From Lachnospiraceae bacterium (GTDB taxonomy: Bacteria > Bacillota > Clostridia > Lachnospirales > Lachnospiraceae), in assembly GCA_018056425.1 (NCBI GenBank), contig JAGPFR010000020.1, forward strand, positions 1 through 44,534: a DNA stretch of 44,534 nt, given 5' to 3'. A program made the translations under genes and the position numbers. The notes below the pieces were generated by a model, which worked only from the letters and a program-made list of their open reading frames with translations, was not told the DNA's origin and made no database searches. Below, in pieces: positions 25,440 to 33,462 of this stretch (position 1 is its first letter; each line of letters starts with the position of its first letter).

Positions 25440-27056
25440 ATGCTTCGTATAGATCAGTTGAAAATAAAAGTAAGCGATAAACAGCCCGATATACGTCGGG
25501 CTGTTATTTCAAAACTCAAAATATCCGGATCTGAATTAAAGGGATTCGGTATCATCAGAAGATCTCTTGATGCGAGAAAAAAGCCCGAACTGTATTATGT
25601 ATTCAGCATATGGGCTGATTGCTCAAACGAAGATAAGATCCTGAAAAGATTTTCCAAAGACTCCAATATCCAATCATATGTCTCTGCCTGCTACAAACTG
25701 CCGGACAGCGGAAGCAGGCCCCTTAAAGAAAGACCTGTTGTTGTGGGAATGGGACCCGCCGGTCTTTTCTGCGCTTATGAACTTGCTGTAGCGGGATATA
25801 AACCTCTTGTTATCGAGCGCGGAAGATGCGTAGAAGAGAGGGCCAAGGATGTAGAGAAGTTTTGGGAGACCGGAGTTTTGGATACTTCAAGCAATGTCCA
25901 GTTCGGAGAGGGTGGTGCAGGTACATTCTCTGACGGAAAACTGTCCACTTCGATCAAAGATAAAGAGGGCAGGATTCGGGAAGTCCTCCGGATATTTACG
26001 AAATTCGGCGCCCCCGAAGATATTCTTTATGATCACATGCCGCATCTTGGGACCGATATACTTCCGGAAATTGTTAAGAATATCCGTGAGAAGATAATAG
26101 ATCTTGGCGGCGAGGTAAGATTTGAAACCTGCCTTACCGGCATAGTATGTGAAGAAGGTAAGATCAAAGCCATAAAAGTATCAGCACCGGGTAAAGAGGA
26201 GACCATAAATACAAGCATCCTTGCTCTGGCAATCGGACATTCGGCCCGTGATACATACAAGGCACTTTATGACTGCGGTCTTAAAATGGAGCAGAAACCC
26301 TTCGCCGCAGGATTCAGAGTTCAGCATCCTCAGAAGATAATCAATGAGAATCAGTACGGGGATGAAAGGTATGCCGAAATACTCGGAGCATCACCTTATA
26401 AGCTTACGGCCAATTTCGGAGACAGAGGTGTGTTTTCTTTTTGCATGTGTCCCGGAGGATATGTTGTTAATTCCTCATCGGAAGCAGGAGAGACGGTTGT
26501 TAACGGGATGAGCTACAGCGGAAGGGATTCCGAGAATGCAAATTCCGCAATTGTTGTAAGCATTCCGGTCAGCGATTATCCTTCGGATCATCCTCTTGCC
26601 GGCATTGAGTTTCAGAGAGCTGTTGAGAGAAGAGCATTTGAAGCCGGAAAAGGCAAGATTCCTGCCCAAAGATACGGGGACTTTGCAAACAAGGTTAGCG
26701 GCGCACCTGTCAAAGGGGATGATCAATCTTTTGTTGATCCGGTATTTAAAGGTGAATATGAGTGGACGGATCTGTCCGAAATATTTGATGAATCAATAAA
26801 CAAATTGTTTGTGGATGGAATGACAAGGTTTGGAAGAACTGTCAAAGATTTTGACAATCCCGGTGTTATAATGGCGGGTGTTGAATCCAGGACCAGTTCT
26901 CCGGTGAGAATACCCAGAAATGAGGAGCTTGAAAGCTCCATAGGAGGGATCATACCTCTGGGAGAAGGTGCCGGGTATGCGGGAGGAATTACTTCAGCTG
27001 CGATCGACGGGATAAGAGGAGCAGAAGTTATTATAAAAAGTTTTTCACTAATTTAG
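25440..27056 (+). CDS. NAD(P)/FAD-dependent oxidoreductase, COG2509 type
   Basis: A 538-residue flavoprotein of a widespread but uncharacterised family. An N-terminal alpha/beta domain of about 95 residues (LRIDQLKIKVSDKQPDIRRA) precedes the FAD Rossmann motif VVVGMGPAGLFCAYELAVAG near residue 101. NVQFGEGGAGTFSDGKLSTS and the closing LGEGAGYAGGITSAAIDGIRGAE are strongly conserved in the family. It starts three bases after the flippase-like gene stop. Codons 14-22 contain a terminator-like ten-base-pair stem (25480-25505). Substrate unknown; no neighbouring gene reveals it. Confidence 0.9.
   Translation: MLRIDQLKIKVSDKQPDIRRAVISKLKISGSELKGFGIIRRSLDARKKPELYYVFSIWADCSNEDKILKRFSKDSNIQSYVSACYKLPDSGSRPLKERPVVVGMGPAGLFCAYELAVAGYKPLVIERGRCVEERAKDVEKFWETGVLDTSSNVQFGEGGAGTFSDGKLSTSIKDKEGRIREVLRIFTKFGAPEDILYDHMPHLGTDILPEIVKNIREKIIDLGGEVRFETCLTGIVCEEGKIKAIKVSAPGKEETINTSILALAIGHSARDTYKALYDCGLKMEQKPFAAGFRVQHPQKIINENQYGDERYAEILGASPYKLTANFGDRGVFSFCMCPGGYVVNSSSEAGETVVNGMSYSGRDSENANSAIVVSIPVSDYPSDHPLAGIEFQRAVERRAFEAGKGKIPAQRYGDFANKVSGAPVKGDDQSFVDPVFKGEYEWTDLSEIFDESINKLFVDGMTRFGRTVKDFDNPGVIMAGVESRTSSPVRIPRNEELESSIGGIIPLGEGAGYAGGITSAAIDGIRGAEVIIKSFSLI
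25480..25509 (+). other. Intragenic terminator-like hairpin in the flavoprotein gene
   Basis: AACAGCCCGA (25480-25489) pairs perfectly with TCGGGCTGTT (25496-25505) around a six-base loop, followed by ATTT. It lies 40 bases after the start codon. The shape is that of a weak intrinsic terminator or attenuator, though it also encodes KQPDIRRAV, so coding may explain it. Confidence 0.4.
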
Positions 27057-27076
27057 TTCATTTCCGGGAGGAGAAA

Positions 27077-27514
27077 ATGGGTATTTTTGATTTTGTAGAT
27101 CTTTTGAGCGGTATGAATACTGATTCATACGGCTATAAGGCTTTTAAAAATGTTAACCATTGGAATAATGAGGATATGCTCAGATTATTGTCCGAAGTAA
27201 AAACGCCGTACGACCCGCCCAAGATGGGCTGGATCAGGGCTTTTGGCAAAGAAAGACAGGTAGTGGTTTACAGCAAGCCCAATAAAACAAATTATATATA
27301 CGTGGATGCAAACCCTAGGAAAATAGTGGTCAGCATAGCTCCCAAACCCGGTCAGATCGGTGGGGCTGTCGAACATGTGGATCCTGCCGATGTCAGCCCT
27401 AAAAACGAGAATACAATTGGAGCAACCCTAAGTACTATGGAGCCGGTTGAACATATCATTTTTGCGGTAGAAAAACTTCTTGAAAAACCCGACGAAGTAA
27501 AAAGGTATATTTAA
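27077..27514 (+). CDS. Uncharacterised 145-residue protein
   Basis: No family recognised. A GGGAGGAG ribosome binding site lies close before the ATG, supporting expression. The protein is soluble, with no signal peptide or membrane segment. It begins MGIFDFVDLLSGMNTDSYGY and has a beta-rich middle (QVVVYSKPNKTNYIYVDANP, then KIVVSIAPKPGQIGGAVEH) and a helical C-terminus. It is the last gene of the tight run beginning at yebC and lies directly before the proB promoter. I saw no hairpin terminator after it. Confidence 0.65.
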   Translation: MGIFDFVDLLSGMNTDSYGYKAFKNVNHWNNEDMLRLLSEVKTPYDPPKMGWIRAFGKERQVVVYSKPNKTNYIYVDANPRKIVVSIAPKPGQIGGAVEHVDPADVSPKNENTIGATLSTMEPVEHIIFAVEKLLEKPDEVKRYI

Positions 27515-27523
27515 GTACATTAT

Positions 27524-27552
27524 TTGACAGTTTCAGCTCTTCGATTTATATT
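27524..27552 (+). promoter_or_regulatory. Strong candidate sigma-A promoter of the proB operon
   Basis: A perfect TTGACA (27524-27529) is followed after exactly 17 bases by TATATT (27547-27552, five of six). Predicted transcription begins near 27559, leaving a leader of about 63 bases before the proB ATG. The leader shows no T-box or riboswitch features that I can identify. Confidence 0.75.
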
Positions 27553-27621
27553 AAAGCAGTATGTTTTAAGCGATTTGATGGCGTTTTCCGTACAAAATAA
27601 TATATTAACGGTTTAGTGAAA

Positions 27622-28491
27622 ATGAGCAATTTAAGAGAGAATTTTAAAAACAAAAAACGAATCGTGGTTAAGATAGGATCTTCTTCCATTAATCACCCCG
27701 AAAGCGGCGGAATGGATTTTTCCAGAATAGAACTTCTGGTAAGACAGCTTTGCGATATACATAACTCGGGCAAAGATGTGGTTCTCGTGTCATCGGGCGC
27801 CATAGCAGCCGGTAAATATGCCATCGGATACGGAAGAGACAGATCGATAAAACAGCATGAACTTACTCTTCCTCAGAAGCAGGCCTGTGCCGCCATCGGA
27901 CAGGGAAGACTCATGAATGTTTACGAGAAGTTTTTTACCGAATATAATTCTCTTCCCGCTCAGGTCCTTATGACCAAGGATACTGTTTTGAATGATACAA
28001 ACAGGATTAACGCGACCAACACATTCAAGGCTCTTCTTGATATGGGCGTTATTCCCATCGTTAATGAAAATGATACGATCGCTACCCACGAGATTGAGAT
28101 CGGTGATAACGATACTCTTTCCGCAATGGTAGCTTCAATGGTGGAGGCAGATCTCCTTATCCTTCTTTCCGATATTGAAGGACTCTACACCGACGATCCC
28201 AATAAGAACCCCGATGCCAGATTTATTGCAGAAGTTCCCGAGATCACCGATGAATACCTTGAGATGGGAAAGGGCAGTACCGGAACCGGAATGGGAACCG
28301 GAGGAATGTGTACCAAGCTGAATGCGGCACGTATCGCCACCAAGTCAGGTGCCGATATGGTCATATGCTCCAGCAAGGATCTTACGATCCTGTCACGCAT
28401 CATTGCCGGAGAAGAGGTTGGAACCGCCTTTGCTTCTTCAAAGGATGATGCTTTCGATCTTCCCGTTTTTGTAAGGGATATACTTAAATAA
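27622..28491 (+). CDS. proB: Glutamate 5-kinase (short form without PUA domain)
   Basis: Phosphorylates glutamate to glutamate 5-phosphate, the first step of proline synthesis. The 289 residues comprise only the amino-acid-kinase domain (RIVVKIGSSSIN, VLVSSGAIAAG, VNENDTIATHEIEIGDNDTLSA, and TGMGTGGMCTKLNAARIA). The C-terminal PUA domain of the E. coli enzyme is absent, as in several other Firmicutes. ATG 27622 is preferred to GTG 27616; neither has a strong ribosome binding site. It is followed by fthC and proA, with proA doing the next step. A clear promoter lies upstream. Confidence 0.95.
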   Translation: MSNLRENFKNKKRIVVKIGSSSINHPESGGMDFSRIELLVRQLCDIHNSGKDVVLVSSGAIAAGKYAIGYGRDRSIKQHELTLPQKQACAAIGQGRLMNVYEKFFTEYNSLPAQVLMTKDTVLNDTNRINATNTFKALLDMGVIPIVNENDTIATHEIEIGDNDTLSAMVASMVEADLLILLSDIEGLYTDDPNKNPDARFIAEVPEITDEYLEMGKGSTGTGMGTGGMCTKLNAARIATKSGADMVICSSKDLTILSRIIAGEEVGTAFASSKDDAFDLPVFVRDILK

Positions 28492-28513
28492 TTAGCGAAA
28501 GACCAGTGTGAAT

Positions 28514-29125
28514 ATGGCTGATAACAGAAAACCCGAGATAACTAAAAAACAGATAAGAACCGAGATCATTGCAAAACGTGATGCTCTCAGCGAAATTCAG
28601 CGAAAGGCTGCTGCGGAAAGCGTATATAATCAGGTGATTGCCGATCCTCTTTTCGTTAAAGCAAAAAGAATTCTCGGTTTCATGCCATTTGGAAGTGAGA
28701 TAGATATCAAACCGATTCTTGAGTATGCACTTGAAAATGAAAAGGAAGTTTTTGTTCCTAGGATAACTACAAACGGCTTCCATAAGGAAATGGAATTCAG
28801 GAAGGTTAAAGACGTAGATCCCGTTCACTTTTCATTCGGTAAGTATAAGATCCTTGAACCATCAGAAGAATGCGATCTTTTTGAATATAACGAAGCCGAA
28901 GCGATGATGCTTCCCGCACGCGATCTTGTTCTTCTACCCGGAGTGGCTTTTGACAAATACAATAAGAGAGTCGGATACGGCGGGGGATATTATGACAGAT
29001 TCCTCGAAGACAAACTTACTCTCCGTATTCACTCGATAGCTGTATGTCATGCATGCCAGATCGTGGATTATGAGATTCCCGAAGACGAAGGGGATGTAAG
29101 ACCGTATAAAGTTATTTGTTCATAA
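28514..29125 (+). CDS. fthC: 5-formyltetrahydrofolate cyclo-ligase
   Basis: Converts 5-formyl-tetrahydrofolate to 5,10-methenyl-tetrahydrofolate with ATP, returning a storage form to the active folate pool. The 203 residues match the family (YqgN/YgfA/MTHFS). Conserved blocks are RTEIIAKRDALS, the substrate region ILGFMPFGSEIDIKPIL, and the ATP-binding LLPGVAFDKYNKRVGYGGGYYDRFL. ATG 28514 was chosen; an in-frame GTG lies at 28508. The gene lies between proB and proA, a placement with no obvious metabolic link to proline, but it connects to the fhs-folD genes elsewhere in the window. Confidence 0.94.
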   Translation: MADNRKPEITKKQIRTEIIAKRDALSEIQRKAAAESVYNQVIADPLFVKAKRILGFMPFGSEIDIKPILEYALENEKEVFVPRITTNGFHKEMEFRKVKDVDPVHFSFGKYKILEPSEECDLFEYNEAEAMMLPARDLVLLPGVAFDKYNKRVGYGGGYYDRFLEDKLTLRIHSIAVCHACQIVDYEIPEDEGDVRPYKVICS

Positions 29126-29138
29126 ACAGGAGATACTT

Positions 29139-30389
29139 ATGAGCGATCTTATCAAATTAGGTGAAAATGCCGTAAAGGCCAAATATAAAGCTGCTCTTAT
29201 TTCTACAGAGAAGAAAAATGATGTTCTGGTTAAATGTGCAAAGGCACTTCAGGATAATGCCGAAGATATCATTTCTGCTAATGCACTTGATCTGAGGAAT
29301 GCCGTTGAAAACGGTATGTCCGAGGCAATGCAGGATAGACTCCGCCTTACCTCAGAAAGAATCGACGGGATTGCTGAAGGGCTTGTCCAGGTTGCCGCGC
29401 TTCCCGATCCCGTAGGCGAGATCATGGAAGAATTCGATCGCCCAAACGGAATGCATATCACCAAAGTTCGTGTTCCCATGGGCGTCATCGGAATAATTTA
29501 CGAATCCCGTCCCAATGTTACTCCCGATGCTTTCTCGCTTACTTTTAAGGCCGGAAGTGCCTGCATCCTCAAGGGAGGAAGCGATTGCATCGAATCAAAC
29601 AAAGCGATCGTAAAGGTACTCAGAAAGGTTCTTGAAGATGAGGGACTCGATCCCGATATTCTTCAGCTCATCGAATCAACGGACAGGGCTGTAACTACCG
29701 AATTTATGAAGATGAAGGACTACATCGATGTTCTCATCCCCAGAGGCGGTGCGGGACTCATCAGAGCCGTGTGTGAAAATTCTTCTATTCCCGTTATCGA
29801 AACAGGTACCGGAAACTGTCATGTGTACATTGATAAGGATGCAGACCTTGAAAAAGCTGTTAACATCCTGTTTAATGCAAAGACCCAGCGTATTTCCGTT
29901 TGCAATTCATGCGAAAGTCTTGTGGTCCATTCGGCGGTTAAAGATAAGATTCTTCCGATGGTATTCGAAAAGCTCTCTGAGAAGAACGTAGAATTCAGAT
30001 GCGACGGACCTTCGTATGAAGTACTTGGTGATAAGGCAGCTCATGCAACCGAAGAAGACTTCGGCAAAGAATACCTTGATTATATTCTTTCCGTTAAGAC
30101 CGTCGATTCGGTTGAAGAGGCTATCGAACACATCAATAAGTACAGCACACATCATTCCGAATGTATCGTAACGGAAAACAAAGAAGCGGCTGATAAGTTC
30201 CTTGAACGCATTGATGCCGCATGTGTATATGTAAATGTATCAACCAGATTTACCGACGGATTCGAGTTCGGATTCGGTGCGGAAATCGGAATCTCTACCC
30301 AGAAGCTTCATGCAAGAGGTCCCATGGGTCTTAAAGAGATCACATCATATAAATACCGGATCACCGGAAACGGTCAGGTCAGAGTATAG
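29139..30389 (+). CDS. proA: Gamma-glutamyl phosphate reductase (glutamate-5-semialdehyde dehydrogenase)
   Basis: Reduces glutamate 5-phosphate to glutamate semialdehyde with NADPH. The 416 residues match the family. The aldehyde-dehydrogenase fold shows the block [21 protein letters not shown], the glycine-rich [11 protein letters not shown] and the catalytic cysteine in [14 protein letters not shown]. The C-terminal part [28 protein letters not shown] is diagnostic. An AGGAGA ribosome binding site lies seven bases before the ATG. Together with proB it forms a complete route to pyrroline-5-carboxylate; the final reductase is not in the window. Confidence 0.97.
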   Translation: MSDLIKLGENAVKAKYKAALISTEKKNDVLVKCAKALQDNAEDIISANALDLRNAVENGMSEAMQDRLRLTSERIDGIAEGLVQVAALPDPVGEIMEEFDRPNGMHITKVRVPMGVIGIIYESRPNVTPDAFSLTFKAGSACILKGGSDCIESNKAIVKVLRKVLEDEGLDPDILQLIESTDRAVTTEFMKMKDYIDVLIPRGGAGLIRAVCENSSIPVIETGTGNCHVYIDKDADLEKAVNILFNAKTQRISVCNSCESLVVHSAVKDKILPMVFEKLSEKNVEFRCDGPSYEVLGDKAAHATEEDFGKEYLDYILSVKTVDSVEEAIEHINKYSTHHSECIVTENKEAADKFLERIDAACVYVNVSTRFTDGFEFGFGAEIGISTQKLHARGPMGLKEITSYKYRITGNGQVRV

Positions 30390-30403
30390 TTAGGAGATAT
30401 AAA

Positions 30404-31858
30404 ATGCAGAAGATAAGAACAAGATATGCACCTTCGCCAACCGGTAAGATGCATGTAGGTAATTTAAGAACGGCTCTTTATGAGTTTCTTGTAGCAAAGC
30501 ATGAAAACGGTGATTTCATACTCAGGATCGAGGATACCGACCAGGAGAGATTTGTAGAGGGTGCAATCGATATCATTAACAGAACTCTTGAGAAGACAGG
30601 CCTTTATCATGATGAAGGTCCCGATAAGGACGGCGGTGTAGGTCCTTATGTTCAGTCCGAGCGTGTTAAGACCGGCATTTATATGAAGTACGCCAAGGAG
30701 CTTATCGAAAAAGGTGAGGCATATTACTGCTTCTGTGATAAGGAAAGACTTGCTTCACTCAAGACTGCCGTATCCGAGGATGGAAAGACCATCACTGTTT
30801 ATGATAAGCATTGTCTCGGTCTTTCTAAGGAAGAGATTGAGAAGAATCTCGCAGAGGGAAAGCCTTTCGTTATCAGACAGAATATTCCCAATGAGGGAAC
30901 CACCACATTTAAGGACGAGCTTTACGGTGATATCACCGTTGATAATTCCGAGCTTGATGATATGATCCTTATCAAGTCTGACGGATATCCTACCTATAAT
31001 TTTGCAAATGTTGTTGATGATCACACAATGAACATCACACATGTCGTAAGAGGTAACGAGTATATTTCCTCCTCACCCAAGTATCAGAGACTTTATGATG
31101 CTTTCGGATGGGAGAGCCCCGTATATATCCATCTTCCTCTTATTACCGATGAGAATCATAAGAAGCTCTCCAAGAGAAGCGGACATTCTTCATTCGAAGA
31201 TCTTATCGATCAGGGCTTCATTTCCGAGGCAATCGTTAACTACATTGCACTTCTTGGATGGTCACCCGAAGATAACAGAGAGATCTTCAGCCTTGATGAA
31301 CTGATCAAAGAGTTTGATTATCACAGGATCAGCAAGTCACCCGCCGTATTCGATATTCAGAAGCTTAAGTGGATGAACGGAGAGTACCTTAAGGCAATGG
31401 ATGACGACAGGTTCTATGAGATGGCTAAGCCCTATCTCGAGAAAGCACTGCCTGCTGGAATTGATGCCAAAAAGGTTGCTTCCAAGGTTAAGACCCGTAT
31501 CGAGATCTTCCCCGATATCGAGGAGCAGGTAGATTTCCTTACCGCGGTTCCCGAGTATTCAAACGAGCTTTACACCAATAAGAAGAATAAGATCGATGAG
31601 GCAGGTTCCAAGGCTGTCCTTGAAGCTGTTTTGCCGATACTCGAATCTCAGGACGATTACACAAACGATGCTCTTTATGCCGCACTTCTTAAGTATGCAG
31701 AGAGTGCAGGGGTTAAGAACGGATATGTAATGTGGCCCCTCAGAATAGCACTTTCCGGAAAGGCAATGACCCCCGCAGGTGCTACCGAAATCCTGGAGCT
31801 TCTCGGAAAAGAAGAGTCCGTTAAACGTGTTAAAGCAGCTATCGAGAAACTTTCATGA
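30404..31858 (+). CDS. gltX: Glutamyl-tRNA synthetase
   Basis: Charges tRNA-Glu (and, in many Firmicutes, tRNA-Gln) with glutamate. The 484 residues are of normal length for a class I bacterial enzyme. The HIGH-type motif is [17 protein letters not shown] and the KMSKS-type is [23 protein letters not shown] and the block [25 protein letters not shown] are conserved. An AGGAGA ribosome binding site lies before the ATG. The four-base overlap with the next gene (ATGA) shows that the small membrane gene behind it is in the same transcript. The operon joins two uses of glutamate, proline and protein synthesis. Confidence 0.97.
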   Translation: MQKIRTRYAPSPTGKMHVGNLRTALYEFLVAKHENGDFILRIEDTDQERFVEGAIDIINRTLEKTGLYHDEGPDKDGGVGPYVQSERVKTGIYMKYAKELIEKGEAYYCFCDKERLASLKTAVSEDGKTITVYDKHCLGLSKEEIEKNLAEGKPFVIRQNIPNEGTTTFKDELYGDITVDNSELDDMILIKSDGYPTYNFANVVDDHTMNITHVVRGNEYISSSPKYQRLYDAFGWESPVYIHLPLITDENHKKLSKRSGHSSFEDLIDQGFISEAIVNYIALLGWSPEDNREIFSLDELIKEFDYHRISKSPAVFDIQKLKWMNGEYLKAMDDDRFYEMAKPYLEKALPAGIDAKKVASKVKTRIEIFPDIEEQVDFLTAVPEYSNELYTNKKNKIDEAGSKAVLEAVLPILESQDDYTNDALYAALLKYAESAGVKNGYVMWPLRIALSGKAMTPAGATEILELLGKEESVKRVKAAIEKLS

Positions 31859-32331
31859 AATTACCTAAGATACTTGAAATAAAAGATACAGGTGAAAAGC
31901 TGGAGCCCGGAAAGCTTGCAATCGCGGGAATGATGATCAGCGCAATTGTTATTGCTCTGATCATATATATCAAAAAAGGATATTACGATACAGGGTATTC
32001 AAAGGGTCAATTTGCCGATCTGCTCGAATGCTATACACGTACCGTGATCAGTATTTCACTTTCCGTAATTCCCTGCGTTTTGATGTTTGTCTTTCATCTT
32101 ATCGTAAAGATCAAAAATAAGACATATAAAGCTCTTACGGTCCTTTTGCTTATCGGAGCGGTTTTGCTGTGTGCCAACGGTTTGTTTGAGATCATTTCTC
32201 TTGCCAATGCATATATTACCGGGGACGAACTTCGCAAGGATCTATGTTTTGTTTTGATCGGAGGCCATTTATTATCGACAGGATCCTTATCCAACGGAAT
32301 AAAGATACTCAAAATACTGCCTCCTGCTTGA
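31855..32331 (+). CDS. Small membrane protein after gltX, unknown
   Basis: A 158-residue protein of unknown family with about four hydrophobic helices: residues near 20-42, 60-85, 92-115 and possibly 125-145. The N-terminus is cytoplasmic and charged ([16 protein letters not shown]). Its start overlaps the gltX stop by four bases (ATGA), so it is translationally coupled, and an intrinsic terminator about 40 bases beyond its stop closes the operon. No catalytic or transporter motif is visible. Confidence 0.7.
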   Translation: MKLPKILEIKDTGEKLEPGKLAIAGMMISAIVIALIIYIKKGYYDTGYSKGQFADLLECYTRTVISISLSVIPCVLMFVFHLIVKIKNKTYKALTVLLLIGAVLLCANGLFEIISLANAYITGDELRKDLCFVLIGGHLLSTGSLSNGIKILKILPPA

Positions 32332-32371
32332 TTTTCCGCTTTGATTAAGGCATTATATATATGCAGGACAT

Positions 32372-32402
32372 AAGGGAGCTTGCGAGAAGCAAGCTCCTTT
32401 TT
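32372..32402 (+). terminator. Rho-independent terminator of the proB operon
   Basis: GGAGCTTGC (32375-32383) pairs with GCAAGCTCC (32389-32397) around GAGAA, with A-U and G-U pairs extending the stem and five Ts following. Outer bases ACATAA and TTATGT could extend the stem further across the T tract. It ends 45 bases before the ATG of the next gene. Confidence 0.85.
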
Positions 32403-32446
32403 ATGTGTAAGTATCTGTCCTGACTATTATGAAAGGAGGAAAGAGA

Positions 32447-33337
32447 ATGTCTATATTTTCAAGGAAGACCGATGTACAGGTACCTTTGCAGGACCATACG
32501 ATATATCTGATAGATACAGAGAACGTAAGGACTGTCTGGACTCTTCTTCTTGACAGAATGACCCTTAACGATAAGATTTATGTCTTCTATACGATGAATT
32601 CCGGAAATGTCTCGTATGAGGACTTAAACGGCGTTATATCATCAGGTAAGAATGTTGAGCTTATTCAGTGCCATACAGGTAAAAACGGCCTTGATTTCCA
32701 GCTTGTTTCATATCTGGGATACCTGATCCGTGATAATGAAAATGCGGATTACTGTATTATATCCGACGACAGCGGATATGATGCGGTAATAAAGTTCTGG
32801 GAAGGCAGGGAAGTTAAAGTATCGAGAAAGACAGCTTTTCAGATATCCGGAAAACAGGCTAAAGCACCCAAGAAGCCTCTTTTCGGAGTTAAGTCAAGAA
32901 GCAAAACACAGACTCCGAAAGCATCACCTGCAAAATCCGTAAAGACCGCAGAGATTTCCAAACCCGAAACACCTTCTGGGCATGAAGCGGCTCCGGAAAA
33001 GACGAAAACGGAAAAGCCTGCTCAGCCTAAAAAGCAGACCGCGGCCAAGCCTTCCGGGAAAACACCCGGGGGAACAAACAAAGCAAACCCCGGAACGGTA
33101 TCCAAGGATCCTAAACCCTCATCACCTACCGTTAATGTCTCGGGAGATAAGCTTAAAGAATTCTTTCCCGATGAGTCTGAAGAAAGAATCGAGCAGATCA
33201 AAGAGATCATCAAAAAAAGCGGCGGCCGAAAAGGTCTTGCAGATATACATGACGAGATCGAGAAGATTTATCGAAATGAAAAGGCGTCCGATATTTACCG
33301 CATTATCAGACACAATATCAAGGATATCTGCTGCTGA
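32447..33337 (+). CDS. PIN/NYN-like nuclease-domain protein with low-complexity linker
   Basis: A 296-residue protein. The first 125 or so residues resemble PIN/NYN-type RNase folds: HTIYLIDTENV at the first strand, then NGLDFQLVSYLGYLI, then ADYCIISDDSGYDAVI. The three acidic sites (D in LIDTEN, D in GLDFQ, DD in SDDSGYD) could hold a metal ion. A Lys/Pro/Thr/Ser-rich linker (about 140-235, KPSGKTPGGTNKANP) leads to a conserved-looking helical end (residues 240-296). The start was set at ATG 32447. An ATG at 32429 is in frame, but the AAAGGAGG ribosome binding site lies inside its first codons, so it points to 32447. RNase activity is inferred, not seen. Confidence 0.65.
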   Translation: MSIFSRKTDVQVPLQDHTIYLIDTENVRTVWTLLLDRMTLNDKIYVFYTMNSGNVSYEDLNGVISSGKNVELIQCHTGKNGLDFQLVSYLGYLIRDNENADYCIISDDSGYDAVIKFWEGREVKVSRKTAFQISGKQAKAPKKPLFGVKSRSKTQTPKASPAKSVKTAEISKPETPSGHEAAPEKTKTEKPAQPKKQTAAKPSGKTPGGTNKANPGTVSKDPKPSSPTVNVSGDKLKEFFPDESEERIEQIKEIIKKSGGRKGLADIHDEIEKIYRNEKASDIYRIIRHNIKDICC

Positions 33338-33356
33338 TATTTAAAAGCAAATTACG

Positions 33357-33395
33357 AAACTTCTGCCATATCAGGATGTGGCAGAAGTTTTATTT
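33357..33395 (+). terminator. Rho-independent terminator after the PIN/NYN-like gene
   Basis: AAACTTCTGCCA (33357-33368) and TGGCAGAAGTTT (33379-33390) form a perfect 12-base-pair stem around a ten-base loop, followed by TATTT. It lies 20 bases after the stop codon. Confidence 0.85.
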
Positions 33396-33428
33396 AAAAA
33401 AGTCTTAAAGAGATAATAATCCGAAAAC

Positions 33429-33437
33429 TGTTATAAT
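33429..33437 (+). promoter_or_regulatory. Extended -10 promoter of the lipoprotein gene
   Basis: TGTTATAAT is a perfect extended -10 element (TGnTATAAT). I see no good -35 at 16-18 bases upstream, as is usual for extended -10 promoters. Transcription would start near 33444, after the ATG at 33436. This is an argument that the real translation start is further downstream. Confidence 0.6.
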
Positions 33438-33462
33438 GATTGTTGTAAAAAATTTTGAAAGG

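Noticed and set aside
27553-27621. Possible T-box or proline/glutamate leader before proB
   Set aside because: The leader is about 63 bases, has no specifier stem or TGGN element and no terminator hairpin.
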